NCBI GenBank assembly: GCA_035610835.1
Contig: CM069459.1
Location: 55,409,316 to 55,473,315, forward strand
DNA from: Ophiura sarsii
Taxonomy: Eukaryota > Echinodermata > Ophiuroidea > Amphilepidida > Ophiuridae
Reading direction: 5' to 3'
DNA: 64,000 bases
Shown here: piece by piece, positions 1 to 13,000 of the stretch
How the letters are laid out: the number at the start of each line of letters is the position of its first letter
How positions within the stretch are numbered: the first letter of the stretch is position 1
Program-made: the position numbers and the translations under genes
Notes under the pieces: model-generated
What the model was told of the DNA's origin: nothing
What the model saw: the letters and a program-made list of their open reading frames with translations, nothing else
Databases searched by the model: none

Positions 1-215
1 CGCAATGAGATAATAGATTGGGGGTCCACCGGATTCCCCGATCTATTGGATTTAGCATGGTTATGATTAGCTGAGGGTCATGGCTTAGTGGGTGGGATGA
101 CGGGCTGATGTCTGGAGCGTCCCCAGATCGATTCCGATCGGATCCCCGGCATTTAGTTGGTGTTTTCTCTTCCAAAATTGTAATCCCGGTTAAAAACCCG
201 TAACCGCGGTTAGGG
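1..215 (+). mobile_element. TTAA-family MITE with tRNA-like core, left end off window
   Basis: The right end is GTTAGGG followed by TTATTAA. The core has an A-box-like GGCTTAGTGGGTGGGA and a B-box-like GATCGATTCC. The inverted copy at 44491-44724 carries the same core (GGCTTAGTGGGTGGGA on its minus strand). Confidence 0.55.
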
Positions 216-416
216 TTATTAATATTAGTAGCCCTGCCTTTGAACAAAAGCAGTATTGAACCAACAATGAAATATTGGATTGGTTTTATTGACTTAGTTA
301 ATTGGCTTGACTTGACTTGACTTGACTTATTGATACAGAGTTGACTTGAGTCATTTCCATGTGTGACTTGATTTACATTGTGACTTCTTTAGGTTTAATG
401 ACTTGGTGACGATACA

Positions 417-863
417 AGTCCAGACCCCGGTGGGGGGGGGGGGGGGTGGGGGGGTGGTACTCGCCCAAGACGGTATACGGGGGTGTGCCGCTCTAATGGG
501 TAGCTTTTTGGGCACAAAATCCCTAAACATGGGGTATGATTTTGTGCTGGAAATCCCTAATAATGGGGTCACTTTTTACAAATGGGTCTATTTTTGCGAA
601 ATTTGTGCTTATTTTCGCGAAATTTATGTCTATTTTCGCGAAAATTTGTGTCTATTTTCGCGAAAATTTGCACAAATTAGGTCTATTTTCCCGATAATTT
701 GCAAAAATTTGGTCTAAAATGAAGCAAAACCCCTAAAAATGGGTACCGATTTTTCCAAAATCACCCCTAAAAATGGGTATGGGTTTTGAATCTCCAGCGG
801 CACACCCCCGACCAAACCAAATCCGAGTACCCCCCCCCCCCCCCCCCCCCCCCGGGGTCCAGA
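417..863. repeat. Foldback element with poly-G left arm and poly-C right arm
   Basis: The left arm has CCAGACCCCGG, a poly-G run, GGTACTCG and later GGGGGTGTGCCGCT. The right arm has the complement in order: AGCGGCACACCCCC, CGAGTAC, a poly-C run and CCGGGGTC. Between the arms lie TTTTCGCGAAA-type hairpins. Decayed relatives lie near 7080-7310 and 35335-35640 (each has GTACTYR next to a G run and TTTGTGCTGG or similar). Confidence 0.6.
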
Positions 864-1264
864 CGGATATGAGACAAGACAGGACAGGACAAGGTGGACG
901 TTTCTTACTTGAATTTCATAGGAATCTTTCTATAATATTATATCGTTTGCTGTTCTGTCAAAATCTCTTGTTTTATGCCCTTCAGCATGTATAAAGTAAA
1001 ACTGACCAACGGTTATGCATTAGGAAGCATTGCTTATACATGTTTAGGGCAAGAGCACTTATAAAGTTCAGTTCATGAACGATGTATTTTTGGCCCTTGA
1101 ACATGTATAAATCAACACTTTGTATGCATAATCGTTGGGTAGTTTATTTTAGACATGCTGAAGGGCCGGATGACAGAACAGCGACGATTTATACCTCATC
1201 AGACTACATTGTATTGCAATATTTATCAAACTTGTTTTCGGTTTATGTTTACATCCTGTGCTAA

Positions 1265-1583
1265 GGCCAAATTAAAATAATTGTTTGTCTCAAAGCTCCC
1301 GCGCGCGTTCGTTTATTGGTGCGCATTAGAAAAACAAAAATCTGAAAAAACCTTTTTCTTTTTTTTCTTTCTTTTTTCAAAAAAAAAAAGAAAAAATCTA
1401 AAATTTCACAGATTTTTCAGATTTTCATTGATCACATCATCTTAAATACAAAAGTTCACTTTTACAAGGATTTCAATATTTTATATTTAAAAAAAAAAAA
1501 AAAAACTTGAAAAAAAACCGCATTCCGCATTAGTTTTACAACAGGAGAGGAGCTTTGAGACAAACAATTAATTTAATTTGGCC
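1265..1583. mobile_element. GGCC-ended MITE (PIF/Harbinger-like), TAA duplication
   Basis: Ends are GGCCAAATTAAA and its inverse TTTAATTTGGCC, flanked on both sides by TAA (1262-1264 and 1584-1586). Inverted arms continue through TTGTTTGTCTCAAAGCTCC. There is no coding capacity. Assignment to PIF/Harbinger rests on the 3-bp TAA duplication and GG-starting ends. Confidence 0.75.
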
Positions 1584-4500
1584 TAAGCGAACGACATAGC
1601 GCAAATAGCAGAGTTGAAATTCTAGTCTCAGTAGGAGATCTTACATTTGCTGAGGCAATGTTATGATCGGATTCCTATTGATACGATACAAGTCTATAGG
1701 CACCATGCTGGTCCTATGCTATTATGAAATACCGCAAATTTGGTATGCAATGACATGCACTGGGGATTTCGTACAAAAATGAACTATATATAGCCGATTC
1801 ATAAACTGTGGTCGCAGTATTATTTCATTCTTATTTTCATTTAAAAGTTGCAATACAACTTTTTCTACTGCCCCCTAAAATGCAACCCATAAAAAAGAAA
1901 TTGCACCAAACTTACAAGTGAAAAGCATCTTTGCACGACAGGGAGAAAAAACCATTGAGGGCTGCATGTTACTAGTAATTTATTTGGAAAGCTTATTCCG
2001 AGACTAAAAATGTGGCATTTGTCTGGAATGGCTGATTTCCATAGTCAATTTCATTGAAGAAATAGCTACATCACTTCCCCCATAACATTTGGAAAATTAA
2101 ATGCAAATTGGTTTAGAATTCACTTTTCCCCCGCAGAATTGAGATGTTTGTATGATAAAAGAAAGACCATCCGGTTTTCTCATCACCCTGCAAAACTTTA
2201 GGCTTGGGAGAAATTTTGTTTAGACGCTATGATCTAAAATGTAGTGAATTGCCCCTAAGGCAAACACAATAAATTGTTGTGTTGCTCTCAGCGACTGACC
2301 CTACATTCTCAAAAATAAGGGTTGCAATTTTCTTTTTTTCCCCTTTTTTTTAAAGATATAATTTTACTAAATCTGTCAAAATATTACTATTTTCTGCTTA
2401 TAATGAATAAGTTTGCTTGACCCTTTTGTCGTAAACCACTGTCTGTCAGTAATATTATACAGCAAAAAACAAAAATGGAAAATCAACCGACCGACCCGAC
2501 TTCATGATTTTTTGTCTAAGTTGTTAACCCAATATACTCTTCTGTGGAAAAATCTCAAGTGAATGTGTGCTATCATAGATGGTACCACAGGAGCAATTTA
2601 ACTCAAATTTTGTATTATCACTGAAATTATGTGCCTTCATTTATATTTGAAAACACTAAATGGAAAATTGTGGCCAAAATAGGGTCACCTACCTTTAAAT
2701 ACCATCCTTAGGCCAAAAAAACAAACATAATTTTGGACATATTTTGTCCCAAAAATGTAGAAATAAATTCTATGAAATGTTTTGAAGTCCAATTTATCAA
2801 ATGTATTTCAAAAATAGTGTGTTTATACATTCCATGTATAAATTGCACTTTTTGTCGAAGCCCGGTATAGGGGGGGGGGGGGGGGGGGATTCTCTCTAGG
2901 GGGCAACCAAACATGTCATGTTTTTTTGGCCTTATTGATAACTTCCATGTAATTTGTTCTATTAAACTTTTTAAAATGACCATTCTTAAATATTCGGTTA
3001 GTTAAGAAAGTAGTGCCAGGTAGCCGAGGAGATGTGGCAAAAGTGCTGTAGAGAATACAATGAATAATAATAGTCATGTATGGTGAACGACGTTGTGACA
3101 TTATGTCTTCATCAGGTTCATAAAAGTGGTAAAAACTACAAGCAAACATTAATATGAAACCAGTGGCGTACTGATCGGGGGGGCAGGGGGTTCTATTTCC
3201 CCCCCCCCCCCCCCCCTGGCTCCAAATACCGGGACGCTAAATTCGCAATACCGGGACGCTAAATTCGCGCGCATAAAAAAAAAACAGGGCCTAGTCCGAA
3301 AACACTGAGGATTGGGCATTATTTGTTGACTGTTCTGCGTTTTGGACTGCGAAATTTAGTGACCGTGCAAAATTTTGTGACCGTGCAAAATTTTGTGACT
3401 GTGCGAAATGTTGTGACTGTGCAATTTTTTTTTGACCCTACCCCCCTCACTTACGTGAAATTCACGAGGTGACTGACTGGGGAAAAATTTGGGGCAACCT
3501 TTTACGAAAATTTACGCCACTGTCGGGACGACATATACTTCTGCCCCCTCTGGCTCACATGCCGCGGTACGCGCCCGTATGAAACAGCAAAGATGTTAAT
3601 GTCGCACCCACAATGCTTTGCACCAACTCAAGATTTGTTTTCCACGATGCATTTGGATTTCCCCTTATCGATACGATCAATATTCATTTATCAGTGACCT
3701 TTGTACCTCAAAATATCAATATCGTGGCTTTCTGTCACAAATTTCATGTATCAAAAAATGTATGGTTCCCCTTTCTTTTTGGTTTTCCAATAACTGTGAG
3801 TAAGTTGTTTACTAGTCGAGCTCTTAGGTTTTAGAAATACGAAAAAGGAACACCGAGTGCTTATTTATTTATTGATGTATTAAGCAAGAATCTAAGAGCT
3901 TGTACAATGATGGCGCTATGAAGCCATGATTTTGTGCATATGTCTATGGGAACCGAGATGAATCGGGGACCAGATTAACAGCGTTTTGCACAAATGCAAT
4001 GCATTGTGGTGCTGTCTTTAAAATCTTCTTTGATGAAACAGAATATAAAATCTACAGTTTAGAAGTATATATTTCAAAATTCCGGCCTCTGGCATTGATA
4101 AGCATTCACATCTACAGTATCACTTGGTAGGTCTCTGTTTAGCCATTGTATAACAATTTAATATTTAGACGACTTAAAAAAATTAAAATGTTTCTTGTAG
4201 CCCTCCCTGACTTTCTGGGATACTGTAAACTTCTATTTTTCAATAATTATTGAGTTTCTTATACTGAAATTGTAATGGTTGATAGGCCTGATATAACTTT
4301 ACTGTCACTTTCATGTGTTTTATAGAACTCTAAGGGTAGGCTATAAATTCTTCTAAACTTAAAAATAAAAATGGATCTCACCATTTTCCTGATGCTGCAG
4401 AAAGATGTTGACATTTTGCATGATAAGCCATATTTAAGTGTAAATTTAGTAAAAAAAAGAAATAGAAAAAACCACCCTCCCTCTTCACTTTTCGAAAGGC

Positions 4501-4868
4501 CATTGCTACGAGAATTTGAAGCCCAGTGCTACGAGAAACTAATAATTAATTTGAAGTGGCCTTAACACGCATAGGTGTGGGCTTACGGGGCAGTGTGTAG
4601 CAAACATTCCTGCACTCAGGGCACACAGTGAGATGGTATAATATTTTGATTAAAAGCACGTGTCGCGGACTTTTTCTTTGCCAATTCGCAGTCCGCCGCC
4701 GCGGTCGGTGTTGATATCCAGTGTTGCCGCACTCTGTTGGGTGTTGTCTCAAGTGGGACTCTCTGTGTTGAGTATTTTGTTTAAAGAATGACGTTTGTTT
4801 CTTTCATTCATGACAAGTTGATTTGATGCAAAAGTACCTCTTTAGCATGGCCTGGGCAAACTGTAGTC

Positions 4869-5404
4869 GGCATCATAATGCACTTATCAATTGCAAGCCC
4901 AGCCCCCAGGGACCCGGGCATGGCGGGGACCGTACACGAATGTACAAAAAATGATACCCGGCTATGCGGGGGAGTGTACGCGGACGTACAAAATGTGCCC
5001 CCACTAGCCGGGGCGTGTAGCGGGGATGTACGCCAAGGTACACAAATGTACACCCCGGGCGCTTGCTATAAAATTTAAGCTAGAGATGCGATGCGCTTAA
5101 TAAGCCTAATAACACATAGGGAACACATAGAAATGCATTCCGTTATGGTTGCAGAAAGAAATAAGCGACCTTAGGACTGTAGCCAGGTGAATACTTTGTC
5201 CTGGGAAATGGGTGGCCGGGACTGTACACTTTAGCCCGGCCAAGGGGGGCCGGGACTGTAGCGGGGACGTACAAAAAATGGTACCCAGCCCTGTGGGGAC
5301 CGTACACGATTGTACCCAGGACGTCACATGGGCAATTTGTATGTCCCGCCCCTAATCCCCACAATCCCCGGGGCTGGGAATGCAATTGATAAGTGCATAA
5401 TGCC
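4869..5404. repeat. GC-rich foldback element
   Basis: Arms CATAATGCACTTATCAATTG (left) and the inverse CAATTGATAAGTGCATAATG (right) bracket a GC-rich core. The core has many GTACA-containing motifs such as GGGACCGTACACGA, CGGACGTACA and GGTACACAAATGTAC. Long minus-strand frames across it are compositional. Confidence 0.65.
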
Positions 5405-6632
5405 ACGGACAAATTTCCACCATTGGTGGTGTGCATACTGGAAGCTTTAAAAAAAATAACCACCCGTCCTGATTGGTCAAACCATGCACATGCATGCATA
5501 GTTGTTTGTGCGTATTCGCGTATATCGATCATGCATTTGGACACAGCCCTGGATGGGAACAACAACAAATCACGCTCGTATGAAATAAATAGCTTGAATT
5601 TTGTCTATAGCATTATGATAGTGACTATACTTTACTGTGGTTTTGATTGGTTGATTACATATGTGATTGTTTTGAGTATCCAATCATATTAAAGCTTCTA
5701 GATTTCCCGTATACTTGGATTCAGAAGTCAATTTTACTGCAATACATAATCGTAAGAAATAATCGTCTTGGTAAAACTAACTCCTTTGATTTGGGGAATA
5801 TAGACAAAACACCCCTGGTAATAGCAATATTCTAAAACCACTTAATTTCGAGAGGGGTTTAATTTCACGAATTTTGCGAGGGGTGTGGATTCATCAAATT
5901 AAATACCCGCGAAACTGACAATTTTGCATTGAAAGTAACAGTAAAATTTCCAGATTCGCGAAATTAAATGCCCGCTAATAAAGCAGTAAATTTAAATTCG
6001 CAAAATGAAGTATCTGCAAAATTATAGTGTTAAACAGTATGCAATTGGATCATTTAATCAGTGAGTTCTATATTTATACCATAAGTAACAGAGAACTACG
6101 CGTGTACAGTGCCTTCTAGTATTCCAACACAGGAGTTCACCTCAGACATGTATGTATGTTTTCAATATTGAGGATTAGCATTGACATCCCTTAGGCAACT
6201 AGAAAAAAAACCTGTTCTACCGGTCCTATACCGACCCATTTTTTTGTTTTTGATTTGCAACAAAATGTCTTTCTTTCTTTATAACATTTTTTTTGTATTC
6301 AAAACATTTGAAATTTTTTAAAACATTTGGATTTTTTTTAAATCTGAATTTTTAGAATTTGTTTGGAAATTTTGAAAGTGGTTGAAAATTCACAAACATT
6401 TTTGACATAGGTTTTTGAAAAAGCAAATCAAACAAAAAACCCTGCACGACGAACTGACCCTATCTGAGAGGTCTGTTTGCCCATAGAAAAGGATTGGGGG
6501 TTTGGCGTACGCGTCGCCATAGTACAAAATAATATTTCACCAGTCGTGAAAGACTATGAATGTGGTGACCGAAAGGTTAATTTACGGAGCACAATCGATG
6601 CTGCAGGCTCGTAGTGTTGTACTTTCTCACAG

Positions 6633-6734
6633 GGGAGACCCAGGTATGATGAAGAGCGATATACTGAACAAAACAGTTTGGAAAAACATTCATGGAGTCT
6701 TGATAAGTTAAATGGGCATGAACGCAAAGTACAA
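6633..6734 (+). CDS. Candidate upstream exon (34 codons, phase 0-0)
   Basis: A pyrimidine-rich acceptor (ACTTTCTCACAG) and a consensus donor (GTAAGT) bracket 102 nt that stay open in the frame joining directly to exon 1 at 6965. The peptide runs from GRPRYDEERY to KLNGHERKVQ and is charged with no recognised domain. It lacks the Cys/His pattern expected just before the end of a C1 domain, which argues against constitutive use. An open frame of this length has a fair chance of arising randomly, so the splice signals carry the argument. Alternatives are an isoform-specific exon or chance. Confidence 0.33.
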
Positions 6735-6964
6735 GTAAGTACTTGTAAGATGCCAGAAAAATCCTACCTACCTGTTCTACGAGTAAACAGACCTCTAAGA
6801 TAAGGTTGATCGGACTGAAGTTTTTTCTTTTAAAAATTGCATGAAATTATGGTGAATCAAAAATTTCAACTTTTTAACACGATTTTGCCTAATTTTAAAA
6901 TATGAATGTAACTTTGATAAGGTTAATTAATCATGTTCAATTTCTTTTTGTCTTTTCTGTGCAG

Positions 6965-7003
6965 GTTGTTGCAGCATGTACTCCCCCTGTTAACTACCCA
7001 CTG
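6965..7003 (+). CDS. TNS: Tensin exon 1: short exon resembling the end of a C1 domain
   Basis: A 39-nt phase 0-0 exon (residues 1-13, [13 protein letters not shown]) behind a strong acceptor (TTTTTGTCTTTTCTGTGCAG) and before GTAAGT. The V-x3-Cys-Pro-Pro pattern resembles the last strand and final zinc-binding Cys of the C1 domain in long tensin isoforms. That is a family inference from a very short peptide. The preceding C1 exon, with the CxxC and HxxxC residues, was not found in 1-6964 and may lie upstream. The next recovered exon is 13.6 kb away, so an intervening exon could have been missed. Confidence 0.6.
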
Positions 7004-10000
7004 GTAAGTAGTAACCATGGCAACAAGTTGTTTTTTTCACTATTATTTTTACAATTTAACAAGATTTTCTAAAATTAGGGAGGGGGGTGGTACTCACATA
7101 TTATATATAAGGTGTACAGGGATGTGCCGCTTTAACGGGTCTCTTTTTTGCATTAGATTCCCTAAACATGGGGGTATGATTTGTGCTGGTAAACCCTAAT
7201 GGGTCCCAAATTGAGGGGAAAGGGGGGGGGGGACATGGGTCCCAAATTGTAAAAAACCTTAGTAAAATCAGTTAGTACCCCCCCCCCCCCCACCCACCCC
7301 AGCCCCACCCATTCAGAAACATTTATTCTATTGCGAGGTTATGTGATGTCATCGACTACACATAGGACATTTTTCTTTGGTAACAGGAGTATAGTCTGTA
7401 TAAGAACGCACACCACCAAATAATATTTTGGGTACAGACTTTACCCACGAGAGCTACAAAACGACATATGGGGATAGCCCCACAATGTAAAAAAAGCCCA
7501 CAATGTGCGGCTGGAACTTACAAAGCACCCCACAATGTAGCTCTCGTAAACTCTGTCAATACCTGTTGGTGTTTTTACATTAGGATAAACCACTCGTTAA
7601 GTATAATTTTAATGTCCTAGAAAAGGTACATAAGAGATCATAAGAGCCAAGTCATTAACTGTCGTATGGAATGTGACAGATTCCAATAATTTTGACACCA
7701 TCCTGATATAACTGCCTTCACATTTATATCTGGGCTATCAAATCTAAAAACATGAAGCACTTTAAAATGGTCTTTCCCAAATGATTGCTCGGATAATTGC
7801 TCATCATGACATTTCCGCTTACGGCGTGTAAAATAAATCATGTTTCTTCTCTATGATTTATGTAAAATGGATGTAGGAGGTCCTTATTACCACATTTTTC
7901 TGTATATGTCTGTCGGTTCTGTCAGGCACCACATTATTATAAATGACAATTTTTTTTCCATTAGAAATCTCAATTGCAAAAGAAATTGTTTTTTTCTTCT
8001 TCTTCTTGGAATGAGGTTTTGCTTTCAAAAATAATTGGTCTACATGTACAATAACCCTAACTCGAGATCACCACATGGCAACAGATTTCTTTTCCGACCC
8101 CCAAAATTCACCAGAAAGGTCACCCGACCCCCCTCCCCCGGGATTTGAACCACGGACCTTCAGTACCAGGGCCCAGATCCTAGCCACTACACCACGGCTG
8201 TCAGTCGACACTCAGCGAGTGTATTCGCCTCGTTATATAACCTGGGTCATTTTTGTAGCCCAAAAACCTGCACGCCGAGTTATAAAAATGTTTTTTCCGC
8301 ACAGTTGCCGTGTGGTGTAGTAGAGTTAGTGTTAACCCTTAAGGCATGTTTTACGGGCAAACATAGTGGGGGGGGGGGGGGGGGGGGTATTTGCTATTAA
8401 AAAAATGTTTTGGGCAGTTTACCAACATGAATAAAATTGTCTGAAACAAATTTGACTTATGCAAACATCGAACATTATGAAAAAAGAAATTCAAATCAAA
8501 TAATTAAAAGAGAGATCCAAAAACGGAGGAAGGAAGATACCATAAACATGTTATTATTGTTGCTTGGCCTGAGACCAAAGCCTGAGACGATCTTCATGCG
8601 ACATAATATCAGATTATGTTTCTGAATGTTACATAGTCTGTCTAATATTCACAGTGTCTAGTCACCAATGATGAGGACAACGAACTGTTATACACATGAA
8701 TATGTGTACATAGTCTGTTATTAAAGATACTCCACCCATAACTAACATCCCAATGGGTGTCATACATTAAGCATGTTTCTTTCTATTCATGCAAAAGGTA
8801 GTTTGTTATTTGATGAAGATTGATGATGATGGCCTGAAAAGAAACACGGGCGATCACCACTTTTTTCACCACTTCCATAACCACACAAAACCAGCATTTA
8901 TGGGATGACTTTCCACACCTTTCATTATGCTATGTGCATTATGTGTGACTACCTTCCCAATGAAACATGCGACTATACATACGGCATGTTATGTGTGACT
9001 TGCCTTGGTCTAGGGCAGGCCTTCTCAATTAGATTTTGTGAAGCACCACTTTTAAGATGTTAGTGATCTAGAAGCGCCACTATCCCTGCGAGCGAAGCGA
9101 AAAACGGGTGGGTCCTGGAAGTTCATGGATTTCCCCCCTTTTAAGAGGCTAAGAAGAGCTATATTTGCATGCAATATGGTACAAGAAATAAAGAGATGTT
9201 GATGGTAAAATGTACAAAAAGATGGTAGCAAATGTAGTGATAATCAATAGGCCTACTACTACTATAATCATGACTTATCCCACTGCAGTTAGTGGCTGAA
9301 GTGGCTCTTCATGTTTCTTGCGATCTGGTTGAAGTTGGGGATATATTTGTTCTTTTTTTTCTTGTTTTCTTTTTTTCTTTTTTCTTTATTTTTCTTTTTC
9401 TTTTTCCATGTGTCCTTTCGCGCACCACTCGGACTGATGCAATGCGCCACAAGTGGCGCACGCGCCACCATTTGAGAAGGCCTGGTCTAGGGTTATAGGC
9501 TTTGGGTTACTTCTAGGTTGAGTGTTAGGTACATACGGCATGTTATGTGTGACTTGCCTTGGTCTAGGGTTATAGGCTTTGGGTTACTTCTAGGTTGAGT
9601 GTTAGGTAGAGGTACTTGCCTTGGTCTAGGGTTATAGGCTTTTGGTTACTTCTAGGTTGAGTGTTAGGTAGAGGTACTTGCCTTGGTCTAGGGTTATAGG
9701 CTTTTGGTTACTTCTAGGTTGAGTGTTAGGTAGAGGTACTTGCCTTGGTCTAGGGTTATAGGCTTTTGGTTACTTCTAGGTTGAGTGTTAGGTAGAGGTA
9801 CTTGCCTTGGTCTAGGGTTATAGGCTTTGGGTTACTTCTAGGTTGAGTGTTAGGTAGAGGTACTTGCCTTGGTCTATGGTTATAGGCTTTGGGTTACTTC
9901 TAGGTTGAGTGTTAGGTAGAGGTACTTGCCTTGGTCTAGTGTTATAGGCTTTGGGTTACTTCGAGGTTGAGTGTTAGGTAGAGGTACTTGCCTTGGTCTA

Positions 10001-13000
10001 GGGTTATAGGCTTTGGGTTACTTCTAGGTTGAGTGTTGGTCTAGGGTTATAGGCTTTGGATTACTTCTAGGTTGAGTGTTAGATAGAGGTGAGGATCAGG
10101 GTTAGAATTGTTAAGGGTATGTTTTGTGATGACTGGAGTGAATTACTTGACTTGCCATGAATTCAGTCACCATTTTTGAGTCAAGTCACTTAGAGCAATG
10201 ACTTGACTTATGACTTGGTTTCAAAAACCATTTGAAACAACTTGACTGGACTAAGGCCAAACAAAGAAGAAGGTCCGTCTCAGAAGCCCGCCCGCATTGG
10301 TATGTGAAATGAGCAAAGTAGGTCTATGCGCTGGGGGCTAAAAAACGTCTTTCTTTTTTTGAATTTTTTGAATATTTTTTTTTTTAATTTTTCTTTTTTG
10401 AATTTTTTTTTGATTTAAAAAAAAAAATGTTTAAAAAAGTTCTCCGTAAGCTTGGATAAGCAACAACAAAAAATCGCATACCTCGTTAACTATTTTCTAA
10501 AAATAAAAAAATATAAAAAAAGCACAGCACTTAGCTTTTTTGAACAATGTTTCTGTGACAGACCTTCTTCTTTGTTTGGCCTAAAGTGACATAAAAGACT
10601 TGACTTTACTCTATAGTCACTTTTTCAATAGATTAACTTGACTTAACTCAAGTCTTGTGCTAAACGGTTTGAGAAATTGAACATGATTAAGTTGTAGTTG
10701 AGAGTGACGCATCAAATGCCAAATGCATTATCGCGCTGTAATGGTAATGACGTAATGGAGAGCGCTCAATGCCATGCAGACATGTGTATTCTTGTTCCAA
10801 TCAGCGAATTTGTTATTTTTTTAAACGTGATACTGGCACTAACCGAATTTATTGTGCGTCATTTCATGCATATGCATGACTTTTATTCAAGCAAAGCAAT
10901 GTGGTAACATGATTTGCGCTTACCTGCATCTATGGATGAGTTGTGTGGAGCCCATTGATACAGGGAACCGCCATAATCCTTGATATCTGATATGAATAAC
11001 ATGCAACATTATTATGGTGAAGCGGATATTATCTGGCATTTGGCTGTAACCTGATATACAAATCGGAGTACTGCTCTACGACTACTACGAGCACTCGTCC
11101 AACAACTATTATTACTTGTAGTATTTAGGCCACTCCAGTGTATTTAGGCCAATCGGATTATGTCTATGTGTACAGAATCCGATTGGCCTAAATACACTGT
11201 CTACGTGTACAGGGTGTCACACCCAAAGTGCACAAACAAATCTTGGAAACTCAGGGACACCTACATCTTATAAACTGACATACAGTCATCACAAGAAGTA
11301 ACTGACCAGGTAATAAACATGCTGATAACTCTAAAAGTATAACTCCTACATAAACATATTTAATAATAAAGTTGTTGAGGAATTTATCTTCTTGAATTTG
11401 AGATATTACATGCTAAGAAAGGTTGATTAATGAGGAAGTTAGGATCCCAAACGTTAGGGCAAGTCCGATTTTCATTTTAACATTTTCTTTTCAACACGGG
11501 GAGAGTACGACAGGTAAAGCGTGTGTGCCTTATTGATTAACCGTAACAATGCCACCGACCGACTATCCAACAACCAGGCCATCGACGGGCGAATTGGCAC
11601 TACCACTACCACTAATCAATAATTTGCCAGTCTGAGTCCCCGTGTTGAAAATGAAAATCAGACTTGACAGTACATTTAGGATTGTAACTTCCTTAATAAT
11701 CAGTCATTCTTAGCGTGTAATATCTCAAATTCAAGAAGAGAAATTTCTCAACATGTTTATTATTTAATATGATTATGTAGGAGTTATACTTTTATAGTTA
11801 TCAGCATGTTTATTACCTGGTCAGTTACTTATTGAGATGACTGTAGACCCCGTACACACTAGCATAAATCCCTTCATTGAATGAAGCGTTAACCCTAACC
11901 CTTACAATAAAACTATCTCCACGCGCGTGCTGCTGCATTGGCTTGATTACGTCACCTACCGCAGGCATATGTGGGCACGAAGTTTGTGCCTGCATATGCG
12001 CTGGGGAGTTAGCTCAGTTGGTATAGGGCAGAGACTGGGTTGCAGATGGTCCCGGGATCGAATCCCGGGGGGTGCTCGGTGATTTTTCGGGTTTAAAAAA
12101 TTGTACTTATTCCCCCCCCCCCCCCCCGATACACGCAAAAACATAGCCGGGGAGTTAGGGTTAATGAAGATTAACTATGAAGGTGCATAGTGTGTACGCT
12201 CTTCCCTTCATTGAATGAAGCAAACCTAATCTTCATCCAATGAAGCAAATAAGGTTAATTCAATGAAGCGATTTGATAGTGTGTACACTCTCCCATAGAT
12301 GAGTGGAACTTAGGGCTCCCACACAAAAAGGGGCTCAGGTCGTAAAATTTGTTACATTTACAGATTACAAAGAAAAAAACCAATTTAATAAATAAATTGG
12401 TCATAAAATGGATGTTGCAATTATAGGTTACGCACAATTTGATCTGAATAAATTATAGTCAGGATTCTGTATCATAAAAATTGTTATTATTGTGTTTGTA
12501 ATATTTTGTGTGTTTTTCATGTGTTGATAAATTTAGGATTTGAAAGGTGTTTTTTTTATATAGACGTTATTCTTAAAAGGAACATATTTGCACTTTTAGG
12601 TTTTTTGAGCGACTTTTATGATGCATTAAAACTTTTCCACTTTCAAAGTAATAGATTCTTCTCGGCAGAATAAAAGATGACATAATATACCTTTCAATTT
12701 CTTGAGCAGATGGATATGTGTTAAGTTGAAATGAGAAGAGTGTTACCGGTATGTGTGTCACCTTATGGCGGAATATCCATCTTATATGCAATGTTGCTAG
12801 CAATCGGACATTACGCCAAATTGGGCTACTTTTGATTCACTGCAAGTAATATAGCTTAGTTCACTTGTATGCTCAGTGTTGCCATACCACTTATCAGCTT
12901 TATAGGGCTACTTGGTGCATTACTCGTTGGGTACTGCCAACACCCCACACTACCAGCCTAATTGGGAAACATTGCCTCTCTTGTTATTGCTAATTGCCAC

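Larger units (their letters stand above)
1..6632. other. Upstream region: repeats, no recognised gene
   Basis: No exon was recognised other than the candidate starting at 6633. The region holds a SINE-like element (1-215), (CTTGA)n at 305-330, a poly-G/poly-C foldback (417-863), a GGCC MITE (1265-1583), poly-G at 2871-2888, poly-C near 3199-3217, a GC-rich foldback (4869-5404) and a TTCGCG-type repeat (5845-5990). Stretches 1590-2860 and 3580-4860 show nothing recognisable. Either the promoter and first exon lie further upstream or I could not see them. Confidence 0.6.

Noticed and set aside
5143..5568. 141-codon minus-strand open frame
   Set aside because: It runs across the GC-rich foldback and unrelated flanks, with no domain and repeat-driven composition.
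9292..9498. Hydrophobic Phe-rich open frame near 9300-9500
   Set aside because: Produced by a poly-T stretch within the hAT-like element.
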